This document shows positions 7,581 through 14,712 of a DNA stretch of 64,000 nucleotides, piece by piece. The position numbers were made by a program, and so were the translations under genes. The notes beneath the pieces were generated by a model, which made no database searches, was not told the origin of the DNA, and saw nothing but the letters and a program-made list of their open reading frames with translations. Numbering within the stretch: the stretch's first letter is position 1; each line of letters opens with the position of its first letter. Source of the stretch: a virus; the IMG/VR virus record IMGVR_UViG_3300036826_000261, positions 1 through 64,000 of that record; one strand, given 5' to 3'.

Positions 7581-7970
7581 ATGCGTTACCTTGTAGCTTC
7601 GATGGTTGTTAGCAGCGTCTGTGCCGGGTTCTATCCTGTCGTGCAGTCGCAGCTCGTGCCGTCGCCTGTCGTTGTCACTGACGTGTCGCGCTATGGCGGC
7701 GACACGGTGCCCGGCAGCATGAACGGCGCCAATCTCACTTACGCTCAAGACGTTTCGATTCCGCCGCCGCCGCATCAGGTCGTGCCGGTAGTCAGGATTC
7801 GCAATCACCATGCGATACGTCATATGTCGTCGCAACAGCTTGCGCAGGCCAGAGCCAAGCTCGAACGTTCGCTCAGGCAAACCAATTTGTTCGGCAGGAA
7901 GTACAACGAAGAATTGGCGCGGATGAAGGGCAAGCGCGCCGCGCTGATCGTTAACGAGACACCGGATTGA
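7581..7970 (+). CDS. Putative secreted protein, 129 aa
   Basis: The N-terminus (MRYLVASMVVSSVCAGFYP) reads as a short signal peptide, so export to the periplasm is likely. A Pro-rich middle (SIPPPPHQVVPV) is followed by a basic helical C-terminus. No family was recognised. The ribosome site is ggaga, seven bases before the ATG. It ends at the base where the next gene starts (TGATG), indicating coupled translation with a P-loop kinase-like gene. Confidence 0.6.
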   Translation: MRYLVASMVVSSVCAGFYPVVQSQLVPSPVVVTDVSRYGGDTVPGSMNGANLTYAQDVSIPPPPHQVVPVVRIRNHHAIRHMSSQQLAQARAKLERSLRQTNLFGRKYNEELARMKGKRAALIVNETPD

Positions 7971-8506
7971 TGACAGACAGTTCGCCGCGTCCCGACTTTC
8001 CCAAACCGAAATGCCGTGTCGTGTTCGTCGCCGGTCCGCCGGCCGCCGGCAAGTCGAGCTACGTGCGCAAGCACGCCGCTTCTTGCGACATCGTGATCGA
8101 CTTCGATGCGATCGGCTACCAGATGGGCGTCAGCCGCGAGCGCAGTTCGGAACAGATCAATCTGATTCTCGCCGAGCGCAATCGCCGCTTGGCGGCGCTG
8201 GCCGATGAGCCGCCGCAGCGCACCGCGTGGGTGATCGTGACGGCGCCGAGCCGGCAGTTGCGCAAGTGGTGGGGCGATGCGCTCGGCGCCAAACTGATGG
8301 ATCGCGTGCTGGTCTGTGCCGATCGGCAGATTTGTCGTGAGCGTGTTCGTCGCGATCCGACGCGCCGTGGCATGGTCAACAAATATCTGCGGGCGATCGA
8401 TCAATGGTTCGAGCGCGAGAAGAACGACGATCCGGGCTGGCTTGCGCCGGGTTGCGACGCCAATGGCTATCCGCGCGATCAACTCCACCCATGGAATGCG
8501 ACATGA
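7970..8506 (+). CDS. P-loop kinase-like ATPase in the packaging module
   Basis: The 178-residue protein carries Walker A GPPAAGKSS near residue 18 and a following hydrophobic strand with Asp (IVIDFDAIG), as in zeta-toxin/polynucleotide-kinase-like P-loop proteins. RVRRDPTRR could be the lid region. Such proteins are often found between terminase genes, but their substrate is not established; DNA-end modification during packaging is one possibility. The ATG at 7970 overlaps the previous stop. Confidence 0.7.
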   Translation: MTDSSPRPDFPKPKCRVVFVAGPPAAGKSSYVRKHAASCDIVIDFDAIGYQMGVSRERSSEQINLILAERNRRLAALADEPPQRTAWVIVTAPSRQLRKWWGDALGAKLMDRVLVCADRQICRERVRRDPTRRGMVNKYLRAIDQWFEREKNDDPGWLAPGCDANGYPRDQLHPWNAT

Positions 8507-8516
8507 CGACGAGATC

Positions 8517-8603
8517 ATGAGCCATGTGTGTCTGTTCGAGGGTATCGGGCTCGGCGTATTGCTCGTGATCGCCGTGTGGGTACTGTCGGCGCATCTTCCG
8601 TGA
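8517..8603 (+). CDS. Tiny single-pass membrane protein, 28 aa
   Basis: A 28-codon frame encodes one hydrophobic helix (GIGLGVLLVIAVWVLSA) flanked by short polar ends. It begins 11 bases after the previous gene. The ribosome site is weak (gacgag). Two similar one-helix frames occur at 18749 and 30943, which makes a real role in the membrane more believable, although none can be assigned. Confidence 0.4.
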   Translation: MSHVCLFEGIGLGVLLVIAVWVLSAHLP

Positions 8604-8621
8604 GAAGAGTTTTTGTCATGA

Positions 8622-8791
8622 CCGGCTGCCGCATGGTGGGGAACACGCAGGGGCAGCCGGCCACTATCCGATGGACTTTCTGCAACGGGGTACGAGGTAG
8701 ATTGTCCTTCGGAATCTGTGCTGGTAACTTGTTTGTTCACGGCCAGTCAATGGCCCTGATGGGGTAGGCACCGCCCTCGCACCAGAGAGGG
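8622..8791 (+). promoter_or_regulatory. Hairpin-rich leader of the 8799 gene
   Basis: This non-coding stretch contains three inverted repeats: a perfect 9-base pair (CCGGCTGCC at 8622-8630 with GGCAGCCGG at 8652-8660), GGCCA/TGGCC at 8741-8755, and CCCTC (8774-8778) with GAGGG (8787-8791). The last one includes the ribosome site of the gene at 8799, so folding would hide it. A GTAACTTGTTTG variant of the recurrent T-rich word lies near 8725-8736. Confidence 0.45.
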
Positions 8792-8798
8792 TACAGCA

Positions 8799-9014
8799 AT
8801 GGCAATTCAACGAGCCTTTGCGCGCGGTGAGCGCGTCAAACTGCAGGAAGCTTTTGCACGTGCGTTGATGGCGAAACGAGATTTGGATTGGCTGAAGCGG
8901 CGCGGCACGGTCACCTATTGCAGTCCGCAGACTGTGTACGTGCGATGGGATGGCCGAAACACGCTTGACAATCTGCCGATCAAGGGCGTCGAGCATGCCG
9001 AGCAGCGCGAGTAA
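8799..9014 (+). CDS. Hypothetical protein, 71 aa
   Basis: The small basic protein (MAIQRAFARGERVKLQEAF) ends with a beta-rich half (GTVTYCSPQTVYVRWDGR) that resembles SH3/KOW-type small barrels. No family was recognised. Its ribosome site gaggg is part of a hairpin (8774-8791). Its 3' end overlaps, on the opposite strand, the end of a minus-strand gene by 35 bases. Confidence 0.6.
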   Translation: MAIQRAFARGERVKLQEAFARALMAKRDLDWLKRRGTVTYCSPQTVYVRWDGRNTLDNLPIKGVEHAEQRE

Positions 9015-9213
9015 TATCGAGCTGCGTGTTGCGGCGGACGTCTTCGACCAGTGCATCCATGCACTGTTTCCATGTCGCATCGAAATTGGAATACCACCCC
9101 GGATCACCGCGGAAGGTTGCAACGTGCGTGCGCTGCCATATCGGCAGCTTCATCAGCGCGGCCAGCAGGATCAGCGCTGCAAACATAAATACAATTCGAC
9201 GAGTCAAGGACAT
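8980..9213 (-). CDS. Putative membrane-anchored protein on the minus strand, 77 aa
   Basis: The 77-residue frame begins MSLTRRIVFMFAALILLAAL, a clear Arg-Arg-preceded membrane or signal-anchor helix. A soluble, Trp-containing tail follows and ends in an Arg-rich stretch. It has a ribosome site (GAGG, about six bases upstream). Its ATG shares the palindrome CATG with the terminase large-subunit start on the other strand. It fills a 200-base gap that has no plausible plus-strand gene. Function unknown; it could be antisense-regulated by, or regulate, terminase translation. Confidence 0.5.
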   Translation of the reverse strand: MSLTRRIVFMFAALILLAALMKLPIWQRTHVATFRGDPGWYSNFDATWKQCMDALVEDVRRNTQLDITRAARHARRP

Positions 9214-10918
9214 GACGCCTCGCAAGCCGAGTACAGAATTTCGTGGTTATAAAAACAACCGTGAGCCGGACCCGTGGTGGAAAGGCGGCGTTGCCAAATC
9301 GCCAAAGGCCGATGCGAAGTCTAGACTGAAGCAGACGCGAGCACGAGCAGCCAAAGCGCGCGAGCGCGCGATGCCCGGCAAGAAGAAGCCGTCCGGCGAT
9401 CAGATCATCGGCTGGATACAGCGAAACTGCTACGTGCCTGAAGGCAAGCTGCTGGGGCAGAACTTTCAGCTCGACGAGTGGCAGAAAGACGAGATCAGGC
9501 GAATTTACGACAACCCGCACGGCACGCGGCGCGCCATCCTGTCGTTTGCGCGCAAGAACGGCAAGACTTCGCTGGCTGCGGTGCTGATGCTGGTCAATCT
9601 GTGCGGCATCTCCGCGATCCCGAACTCTTCGCTGTACTCGGCGGCGCAAAGCCGTGAGCAGGCGGCGCTGATCTTCAATCTGGCTGCCAAGATCGTCCGC
9701 ATGTCGCCGGGTCTGCGCGACGGCGTCACGATCAAGGATTCAACCAAGGAGATGTACTGCCACGAGATCGGCACGCGCTATCGCGCGCTGTCGGCGGAAG
9801 CGTCTACGGCGTTCGGTCTATCCCCGGTTTTCATCGTGCATGACGAGCTGGGGCAGGTTCGCGGGCCGCGCTCGCAACTGTACGAGGCGCTGGAGACCGC
9901 GACCGGCGCGCAGGAGAACCCGCTGTCGATCATCATTTCGACGCAGGCGCCGGCCGACACCGATTTGTTGTCGGTGCTGATCGACGACGCGATCGCCGGC
10001 CACGATCCGCGCGTGATCTGCAAATTGTACACCGCGCCACTGACGGACGATCCGTTTGCCGAGGAGACGATCAAGATCGCCAACCCGGCCTATGGGTCGT
10101 TTCTCAATCCGACCGAAGTCATGGCGATGGCCGACGACGCCAAGCGCATGCCGTCGCGCGAGGCCGAATATCGTAATCTGATTCTGAATCAGCGTGTCGA
10201 AGCAGTCGCGCAGTTCATCGCACCGACGGTGTGGGCGAAGTGCGGCGCGCCGGTCGGCGACATCACCAAGTGTCGCGAAGTCTACGGCGGGCTCGATCTG
10301 TCGGAAGCCAACGATCTCACCGCACTGGTGCTGATCGGCAAGATCGATCAGGTCTGGCACGTCAAGCCATACTTCTGGATGCCGGAAGCCAACATCTTCG
10401 AGCGCGCGAAGACCGATCACGTGCCGTACGATCTATGGCTCAAGCAGGGTTATCTCGAAACGGTGGCCGGCGAAGCGATCACCTACGACGTGATCGCGAC
10501 GCGGGTCTGCGAAATTCTGGCCGAACACCCGGGCTTGCAGAAGATCGCTTTCGATCGCTGGAACTACCCGCAGTTTCGGCCTTGGTTGACGCATCACGGT
10601 TGGACTAATTCAAAGATTGATCAAAAATGGGTCGAGTTTGGCCAAGGTATCCAGAGTATGTCACCGGCTCTGCGCGAGTTGGAAAGCCGGATTCTGCGGC
10701 AGGAGATCGCGCACGGAAATCATCCTGTGCTTAATATGAACGTAGCCAACGCGGTTGTTGAAGGAAACAAAGACGCTGCTTTCACCAAAGATTCTTCGAC
10801 GCGCAAGTTGTCTAAGAAGCGTTCGAATGGCCGCATCGACGGCTTGGTAGCTTTGACAATGGCCATTGGTATCGCGCCGATGGCTGCAAAAGTAGACATC
10901 TCCGCTTTGATAGGGTAA
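9212..10918 (+). CDS. terL: Terminase large subunit
   Basis: The 568-residue protein is the DNA-packaging motor and nuclease of the HK97/Terminase_1 type. Visible motifs are the Walker A-like SFARKNGKTSL near residue 113, Walker B VFIVHDELG near 208, and the nuclease segment YGGLDLSEANDLTAL with its first catalytic Asp near 358; NGRIDGLVALTMAIG supplies the distal acidic residue. Start at the ATG at 9212 with aagga five bases upstream; the longer frame from 9026 overlaps a minus-strand gene. A homing-endonuclease relic begins immediately downstream. Confidence 0.93.
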   Translation: MTPRKPSTEFRGYKNNREPDPWWKGGVAKSPKADAKSRLKQTRARAAKARERAMPGKKKPSGDQIIGWIQRNCYVPEGKLLGQNFQLDEWQKDEIRRIYDNPHGTRRAILSFARKNGKTSLAAVLMLVNLCGISAIPNSSLYSAAQSREQAALIFNLAAKIVRMSPGLRDGVTIKDSTKEMYCHEIGTRYRALSAEASTAFGLSPVFIVHDELGQVRGPRSQLYEALETATGAQENPLSIIISTQAPADTDLLSVLIDDAIAGHDPRVICKLYTAPLTDDPFAEETIKIANPAYGSFLNPTEVMAMADDAKRMPSREAEYRNLILNQRVEAVAQFIAPTVWAKCGAPVGDITKCREVYGGLDLSEANDLTALVLIGKIDQVWHVKPYFWMPEANIFERAKTDHVPYDLWLKQGYLETVAGEAITYDVIATRVCEILAEHPGLQKIAFDRWNYPQFRPWLTHHGWTNSKIDQKWVEFGQGIQSMSPALRELESRILRQEIAHGNHPVLNMNVANAVVEGNKDAAFTKDSSTRKLSKKRSNGRIDGLVALTMAIGIAPMAAKVDISALIG

Positions 10919-10924
10919 ACAAAT

Positions 10925-11003
10925 AACGCAACGGCTGGAGCACTTGCAATGCTCCAGCCGTCACTTGACCTAGCAACCTGTCTGGAGGCTGCCATGCCCA
11001 AAG
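10925..11003 (+). repeat. Homing-endonuclease leader cassette, copy A
   Basis: This leader contains a perfect 12-base-pair hairpin (10931-10942 with 10950-10961, loop cttgcaa). The invariant block cgtcacttgacctagcaacc follows, then a ribosome site (ggagg) and the first codons ATG CCC AAA. Nearly the same sequence occurs at 45007-45087 before an unrelated homing endonuclease. The hairpin has no U tract, so it is not a simple terminator. It sits between the terminase stop and the interrupted HNH gene. Confidence 0.75.
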
Positions 11004-11530
11004 CTTTGGATATCACAAATCGACGTTTCGGACGACTCATCGCCCGCAAGATAGCGGGTCATGTGCGCGGGAACGGAGGCCAAAGTTATATCGTTTGGTT
11101 ATGCGATTGCGATTGCGGCAATCGAACCAAAGTAACTACAGCCAATCTTAGACAGCCGGGCGGCACAAAGTCCTGTGGTTGTTATTGGCTGGACCTTCAA
11201 GGGTCTCGTAATCTTCGTCACGGTCAAACCCGCAATGGAAAAATTAGCGGTGTGTACAACAGTTGGGCCGGCATGATCTAACGTTGTACTAATCCCAATT
11301 CTCAAGTTTGGAAATACTACGGTGGGCGCGGCATCAAGGTTCACAAGCCTTGGTTTCGTTTCGAAGCTTTCTACGCGTACGTTGGCGATAAGCCAAAAGG
11401 CAAGACGCTAGACCGCTACCCGAATCAAAACGGCGATTACAAACCGGGCAATGTTCGCTGGGCTACGCCAGCAGAGCAGGCCAATAATCGACGTCTTCGA
11501 AAAAGAGGTTACAGGAGAAAATTCAAATGA
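10994..11530 (+). pseudogene. HNH homing endonuclease interrupted by an ochre codon
   Basis: The frame opens MPKALDITNRRFGRLIARK, has the Cys-rich zinc segment CDCDCGNRTKV / SCGCY, and reaches a TAA at 11279-11281 exactly where homologues continue. After the TAA the same frame reads RCTNPNSQVWKYYGGRGIKV and runs to a TGA at 11530. This is the standard core of phage HNH/NUMOD homing endonucleases and matches the intact gene at 21214. One codon change (for example CAA to TAA) has probably inactivated it. Its final ATGA overlaps the start of the capsid-like gene. Confidence 0.8.
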
Positions 11531-12600
11531 ATCGCCACGTGATCGAGCACACGGCGCCACCGGAGCGTGGTTTTCGACGCAATCCGCTGCCTGTCTCACA
11601 AGGCAACTGTTTTGTGCGCATGCTGACCGCCAAGGTGATTGGCCAGTTGCGCAACATGGCACCGATCTCGGTCGCCACCGGAATGTGGCCGAGCGACAGA
11701 ATCACAGCCGAGATTTTGGAACGCGCATCGAGCGCGCCGGCCATGACGGGCGTAGCCGGTTGGGCTGCCGAGCTGACACAGCGGTTGGTCAGTGACGCGA
11801 TCTCGATCATGAGTGGCGTATCGGCCGGCGCCGAAGTGCTGCGGCGCTGCTTGATGCTGGCGTTGGATCGCAACGGCTTTTTGGTGCCGGGTCTGGTGGT
11901 TGACGCTACCGGCGCTTCGTTTGTCGCTGAAGGTGATCCGATCCCGGTGCACAATCTTGCGACGACGCCAGGATCGATTCCGTTTACCAAGCTCGCCAGC
12001 ATCGCGGTTTTGACAAGAGAAATGGTTGAATCGAGCAACGCCGAAGCGCTGATCGGCAACGCGCTGGGACGTGCAGCCGGTTTGGCGCTCGATGCCGTGC
12101 TGTTTTCCAGCGCCGCCGCGACATCAGCAGCGCCGGCTGGCTTGCGCAACGGCATTGGTGCTTTGACGGCAAGCGTCAACACCGATCCGTTCGCAGCGGT
12201 GTTCGAGGACATGGCAACGCTGTTCAACGCGGTCGGTCAAGTCGGCGGTGCCGGCCCGTTTGTTCTGGTTGCGGGTCCCGGCCGCGCGATAACCTTTTCC
12301 ATGCGGGTCGGCGGTGGCGCACAGTTATCGGTTTATCCGGTGGCGTCCAGCTTCGTCGGCAATGACCTGATCGCGATTGCACCACAGGCGATCGCGGCTG
12401 CGCTCGGCACGGAGCCGGTCATCGAGGCAGCAAAGGCCGGTGTTTTGCATATGGACACGGCGCCATCGGCGTCGCCTTCGGCCGGCGCGCGAAAAGAGAT
12501 GTATCAAACCGATTCGATTGCAGTGAAAATGCACTGGCCAGTATCTTGGCTTTTGCGCGATGCGCGCGGCGTGGCGTGGCTGACGCCGGCCTGGAAGTGA
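11527..12600 (+). CDS. HK97-fold major capsid-like protein 1, no protease domain
   Basis: The 357-residue protein aligns over its length with the capsid domain of the fusion protein at 18860. Shared landmarks are APAMTGVAGWAAEL against APAMTTVAGWAQEL, then SFVAEGDPIPV against SFVGEGMAIPV, PAGLRNGIGA against PAGLLNGVGA, and the end QTDSIAVKMHWPVSW against QTDSLALRMVFPVNW. It therefore has the HK97 capsid fold but no scaffold/protease part. The start overlaps the stop of the HNH relic. It could be a second shell protein, a vertex or decoration protein, or a capsid variant. Function is inferred from homology. Confidence 0.8.
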   Translation: MNRHVIEHTAPPERGFRRNPLPVSQGNCFVRMLTAKVIGQLRNMAPISVATGMWPSDRITAEILERASSAPAMTGVAGWAAELTQRLVSDAISIMSGVSAGAEVLRRCLMLALDRNGFLVPGLVVDATGASFVAEGDPIPVHNLATTPGSIPFTKLASIAVLTREMVESSNAEALIGNALGRAAGLALDAVLFSSAAATSAAPAGLRNGIGALTASVNTDPFAAVFEDMATLFNAVGQVGGAGPFVLVAGPGRAITFSMRVGGGAQLSVYPVASSFVGNDLIAIAPQAIAAALGTEPVIEAAKAGVLHMDTAPSASPSAGARKEMYQTDSIAVKMHWPVSWLLRDARGVAWLTPAWK

Positions 12601-12605
12601 TCACC

Positions 12606-13799
12606 ATGAAGCATTTCGCGCAGTTCGAGCCGCCATCGCTGCCGCCGGTGGTCGTGGTCGAGCACACGCCGAAAGGCTGGCGCGGTCTGACGGCGGACGG
12701 TCAGGTGCTCAACGTGGAATCCGCCAACGGGCATCCGGTCGAGATTCCATTCGGCGGCAATCTCGCGGTGACACGCGCGGGTCAGATCATCGGCTATCGC
12801 GATATTCCGGAGCAACCGACGCCTGGGCTGATCGACAGCTACACGCGCTGCTATGATTTGGCGCTGCGCGCCGTGAGAGCCGGCAGGCTCGACATGGCAC
12901 TGACCCACGTCGAGACCGCGATATCGTTCGTGCCGACGCTAACCGCGCGCTACAACCGCGGCATGATCCTGCTCGAACTCGGACGCTGGCGCGAAGGCTT
13001 CGACGACTACGCGTACGCGATGGAGTACGACACGTCGCCGTACATGCGTCCGGAGTATCGCACGTGCCTCGAATGGGGATTGAAGCGCTGGCGCGGCGAG
13101 GACCTTCGCGGCAAGCGCATTCTGCTGGTGCACGATCACGGGTTCGGCGATTCGATCATGATGCTGCGCTATGTGCGCGTGCTTCAGGCGATGGGCTCCA
13201 ACGTCACGTTGTGGTTGCCGCCGGAGCTGCAACGGCTGGCGGCGCCGCTGGCGAAGGTCACCGGCGAGATCGTGCACGCGGATTATTTCTGTTCGCTGCT
13301 GTTCCTGCTGCACACGCTGCAGCAGACACCGGCGACGATTCCACTGCAGCCGTATCTGTCGGTCGATACGAAATTGCGCGGCAAGTGGCAGGATCGGGTT
13401 GGGCACAAAAAGCCGATCGGCGTGGCGTGGACGCCGGGCCGGACGCACGATGGCGACTACCCGCGCGCCGTTCCGCTCGAATTGTTGCGCAAGGCGTTGC
13501 CTGACGCCGCGCTGGTCAGCGTGCAGCAGCAGGGCGCTGAAGAAGCGCAGGCGTTCGGTGTCGAGCACTACACGTTCGAGGATTTCGCCGACTGTGCGGG
13601 ACTGATGGCATGTTGCGATCGGATCATCACCGTAGACACCGCCGCCGTCCACCTCGCGGGCGCTGTCGGTCATTCGCGGATTTCGCTGTTGCTTGGTCAT
13701 TGGGCAAGCTGGCGCTGGTTGTCGCCGTTGTACGAGAACGTTTGCATTTATAGGCAGGCGCCGCCGGGTGATTGGAGCGGCGTGCTGAAATTGCTTTGA
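12606..13799 (+). CDS. TPR-containing GT9-like glycosyltransferase
   Basis: The 397-residue protein has an N-terminal beta-rich region, a TPR-like helical middle (ALTHVETAISFVPTLTARYNRGMILLELGRW) and a GT-B C-terminal part with IGVAWTPGRTHDGDY and the hallmark ITVDTAAVHLAGAVG. TPR-linked transferases of this kind act on lipopolysaccharide-type glycans or O-glycosylate proteins. Encoded between two capsid-fold genes, it may decorate the virion or the host surface. ATG at 12606 with ggaag upstream. It was probably acquired from a bacterial glycan cluster together with the next gene. Confidence 0.8.
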   Translation: MKHFAQFEPPSLPPVVVVEHTPKGWRGLTADGQVLNVESANGHPVEIPFGGNLAVTRAGQIIGYRDIPEQPTPGLIDSYTRCYDLALRAVRAGRLDMALTHVETAISFVPTLTARYNRGMILLELGRWREGFDDYAYAMEYDTSPYMRPEYRTCLEWGLKRWRGEDLRGKRILLVHDHGFGDSIMMLRYVRVLQAMGSNVTLWLPPELQRLAAPLAKVTGEIVHADYFCSLLFLLHTLQQTPATIPLQPYLSVDTKLRGKWQDRVGHKKPIGVAWTPGRTHDGDYPRAVPLELLRKALPDAALVSVQQQGAEEAQAFGVEHYTFEDFADCAGLMACCDRIITVDTAAVHLAGAVGHSRISLLLGHWASWRWLSPLYENVCIYRQAPPGDWSGVLKLL

Positions 13800-13831
13800 G
13801 TGACGGGGTTGGGGAATCCCGGGGAGCCATC

Positions 13832-14465
13832 ATGAACAGCAACCGTCTGATTCGACGACAGCGGCAACGCGAAGATTTTCTCGATCGTTTTCTCGACGAG
13901 ATCGACGATAAAACAGTTGATGAGGACGTGCGGTTTGATCTGGTATCAAAACAGGTTCGAGGTGCTGCGCCACGCGGCGGCGATAACACCCACTGAAGGT
14001 CTGGTGCTTGAGTTCGGCGTGGCTTCAGGAAGCACTGTTCGTTGCTTAGCCGAAACACCAGCATTGTGCGAGCGATCCATCTACGGGTTCGATTCGTTCA
14101 AGGGTTTGCCAGAACCATGGGCGTCGTATCCGGTCGGACATTTCGCTTGCGACATTCCAGAGGTGCCAAAAAATGTCGGGCTCGTGGTGGGGATGTTCGA
14201 ACATACGATCAAGCCGTTTTTGCTGGTTCATCCGAACAACGTTGCGCTGCTTCATATTGATTGCGATCTCTACTCCAGCGCTCGGTGTGTACTTGAGCAG
14301 CTCTCACCCCGAATCGTCTCCGGTACTGTTATCGTGCTAGACGAGTATTTCATTCTTGTTGAGCACGAGCAGCGGGCTTTCAACGAGTGGCTGTCGAAGA
14401 CGGGCCGCAGGTTTCGCAAGGAAGCGCGATCTGTCGAACAGTTGTGCGGCGTGATCGAAAGCTAG
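13832..14465 (+). pseudogene. TylF/MycF-like methyltransferase split by a +1 frameshift
   Basis: The N-terminal part (MNSNRLIRRQRQREDFLDRF... VRFDL) is read from the ATG at 13832. The rest (YQNRFEVLRHAAAITPTEG, SAM motif LEFGVASGSTVRC, GFDSFKGLPEPW, HIDCDLYSS) is one frame later. Skipping one base of gg at 13942-13943 joins them as VRFDLYQNRFEVLRHA, which reads as a continuous protein of this family. The cause is a one-base insertion, a sequencing error or programmed slippage. TylF-type enzymes methylate sugar hydroxyls, which fits the glycosyltransferase next door. Confidence 0.7.
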
Positions 14466-14518
14466 AAAAGCCTTCTCCCGGAGTTGCAATAGCGGGCGGT
14501 CAATGCTAGATAACAGGC

Positions 14519-14683
14519 ATGGACGAGAACAAACAAACAACCGAGACGGCGGAAGAGCGCGAGAAGTTGTTGAATCAGCTCGACGCGACTGGCCGCAGTC
14601 TGGTCGAGCGGATTCTGGCGCAGCATCCGGAGCTGACGGCGGCGGAAGCGATCGCGCACGTCCAGGAGATGGGCGGGCTGTAG
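14519..14683 (+). CDS. Small helical protein, 54 aa
   Basis: MDENKQTTETAEEREKLLNQ begins a 54-residue acidic helical protein ending HVQEMGGL. Its composition is clearly protein-like and unlike that of the overlapping frame, which is Gly/Arg-rich here. It overlaps the upstream-open part of the following large gene in another frame. The function is unknown; such proteins are common beside virion genes. Confidence 0.5.
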   Translation: MDENKQTTETAEEREKLLNQLDATGRSLVERILAQHPELTAAEAIAHVQEMGGL

Positions 14684-14712
14684 TCTCGCGCGGCGGCGGT
14701 GCTGGCCACGAT

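Noticed and set aside
8618-8767. 49-codon plus-strand frame (MTGCRMVGNTQGQP)
   Set aside because: It runs through three hairpins of a leader, lacks a ribosome site and has no protein-like pattern.
10931-10961. Hairpin after terminase as a rho-independent terminator
   Set aside because: The stem is perfect but no U tract follows, and the same stem is conserved as part of the homing-endonuclease leader at 45013.
14503-14712. N-terminal extension of the polyvalent protein to 14503
   Set aside because: The stretch is Gly/Arg/Asp-rich in this frame while another frame (14519-14683) encodes a well-formed helical protein; the GTG at 14713 is a better, though uncertain, start.
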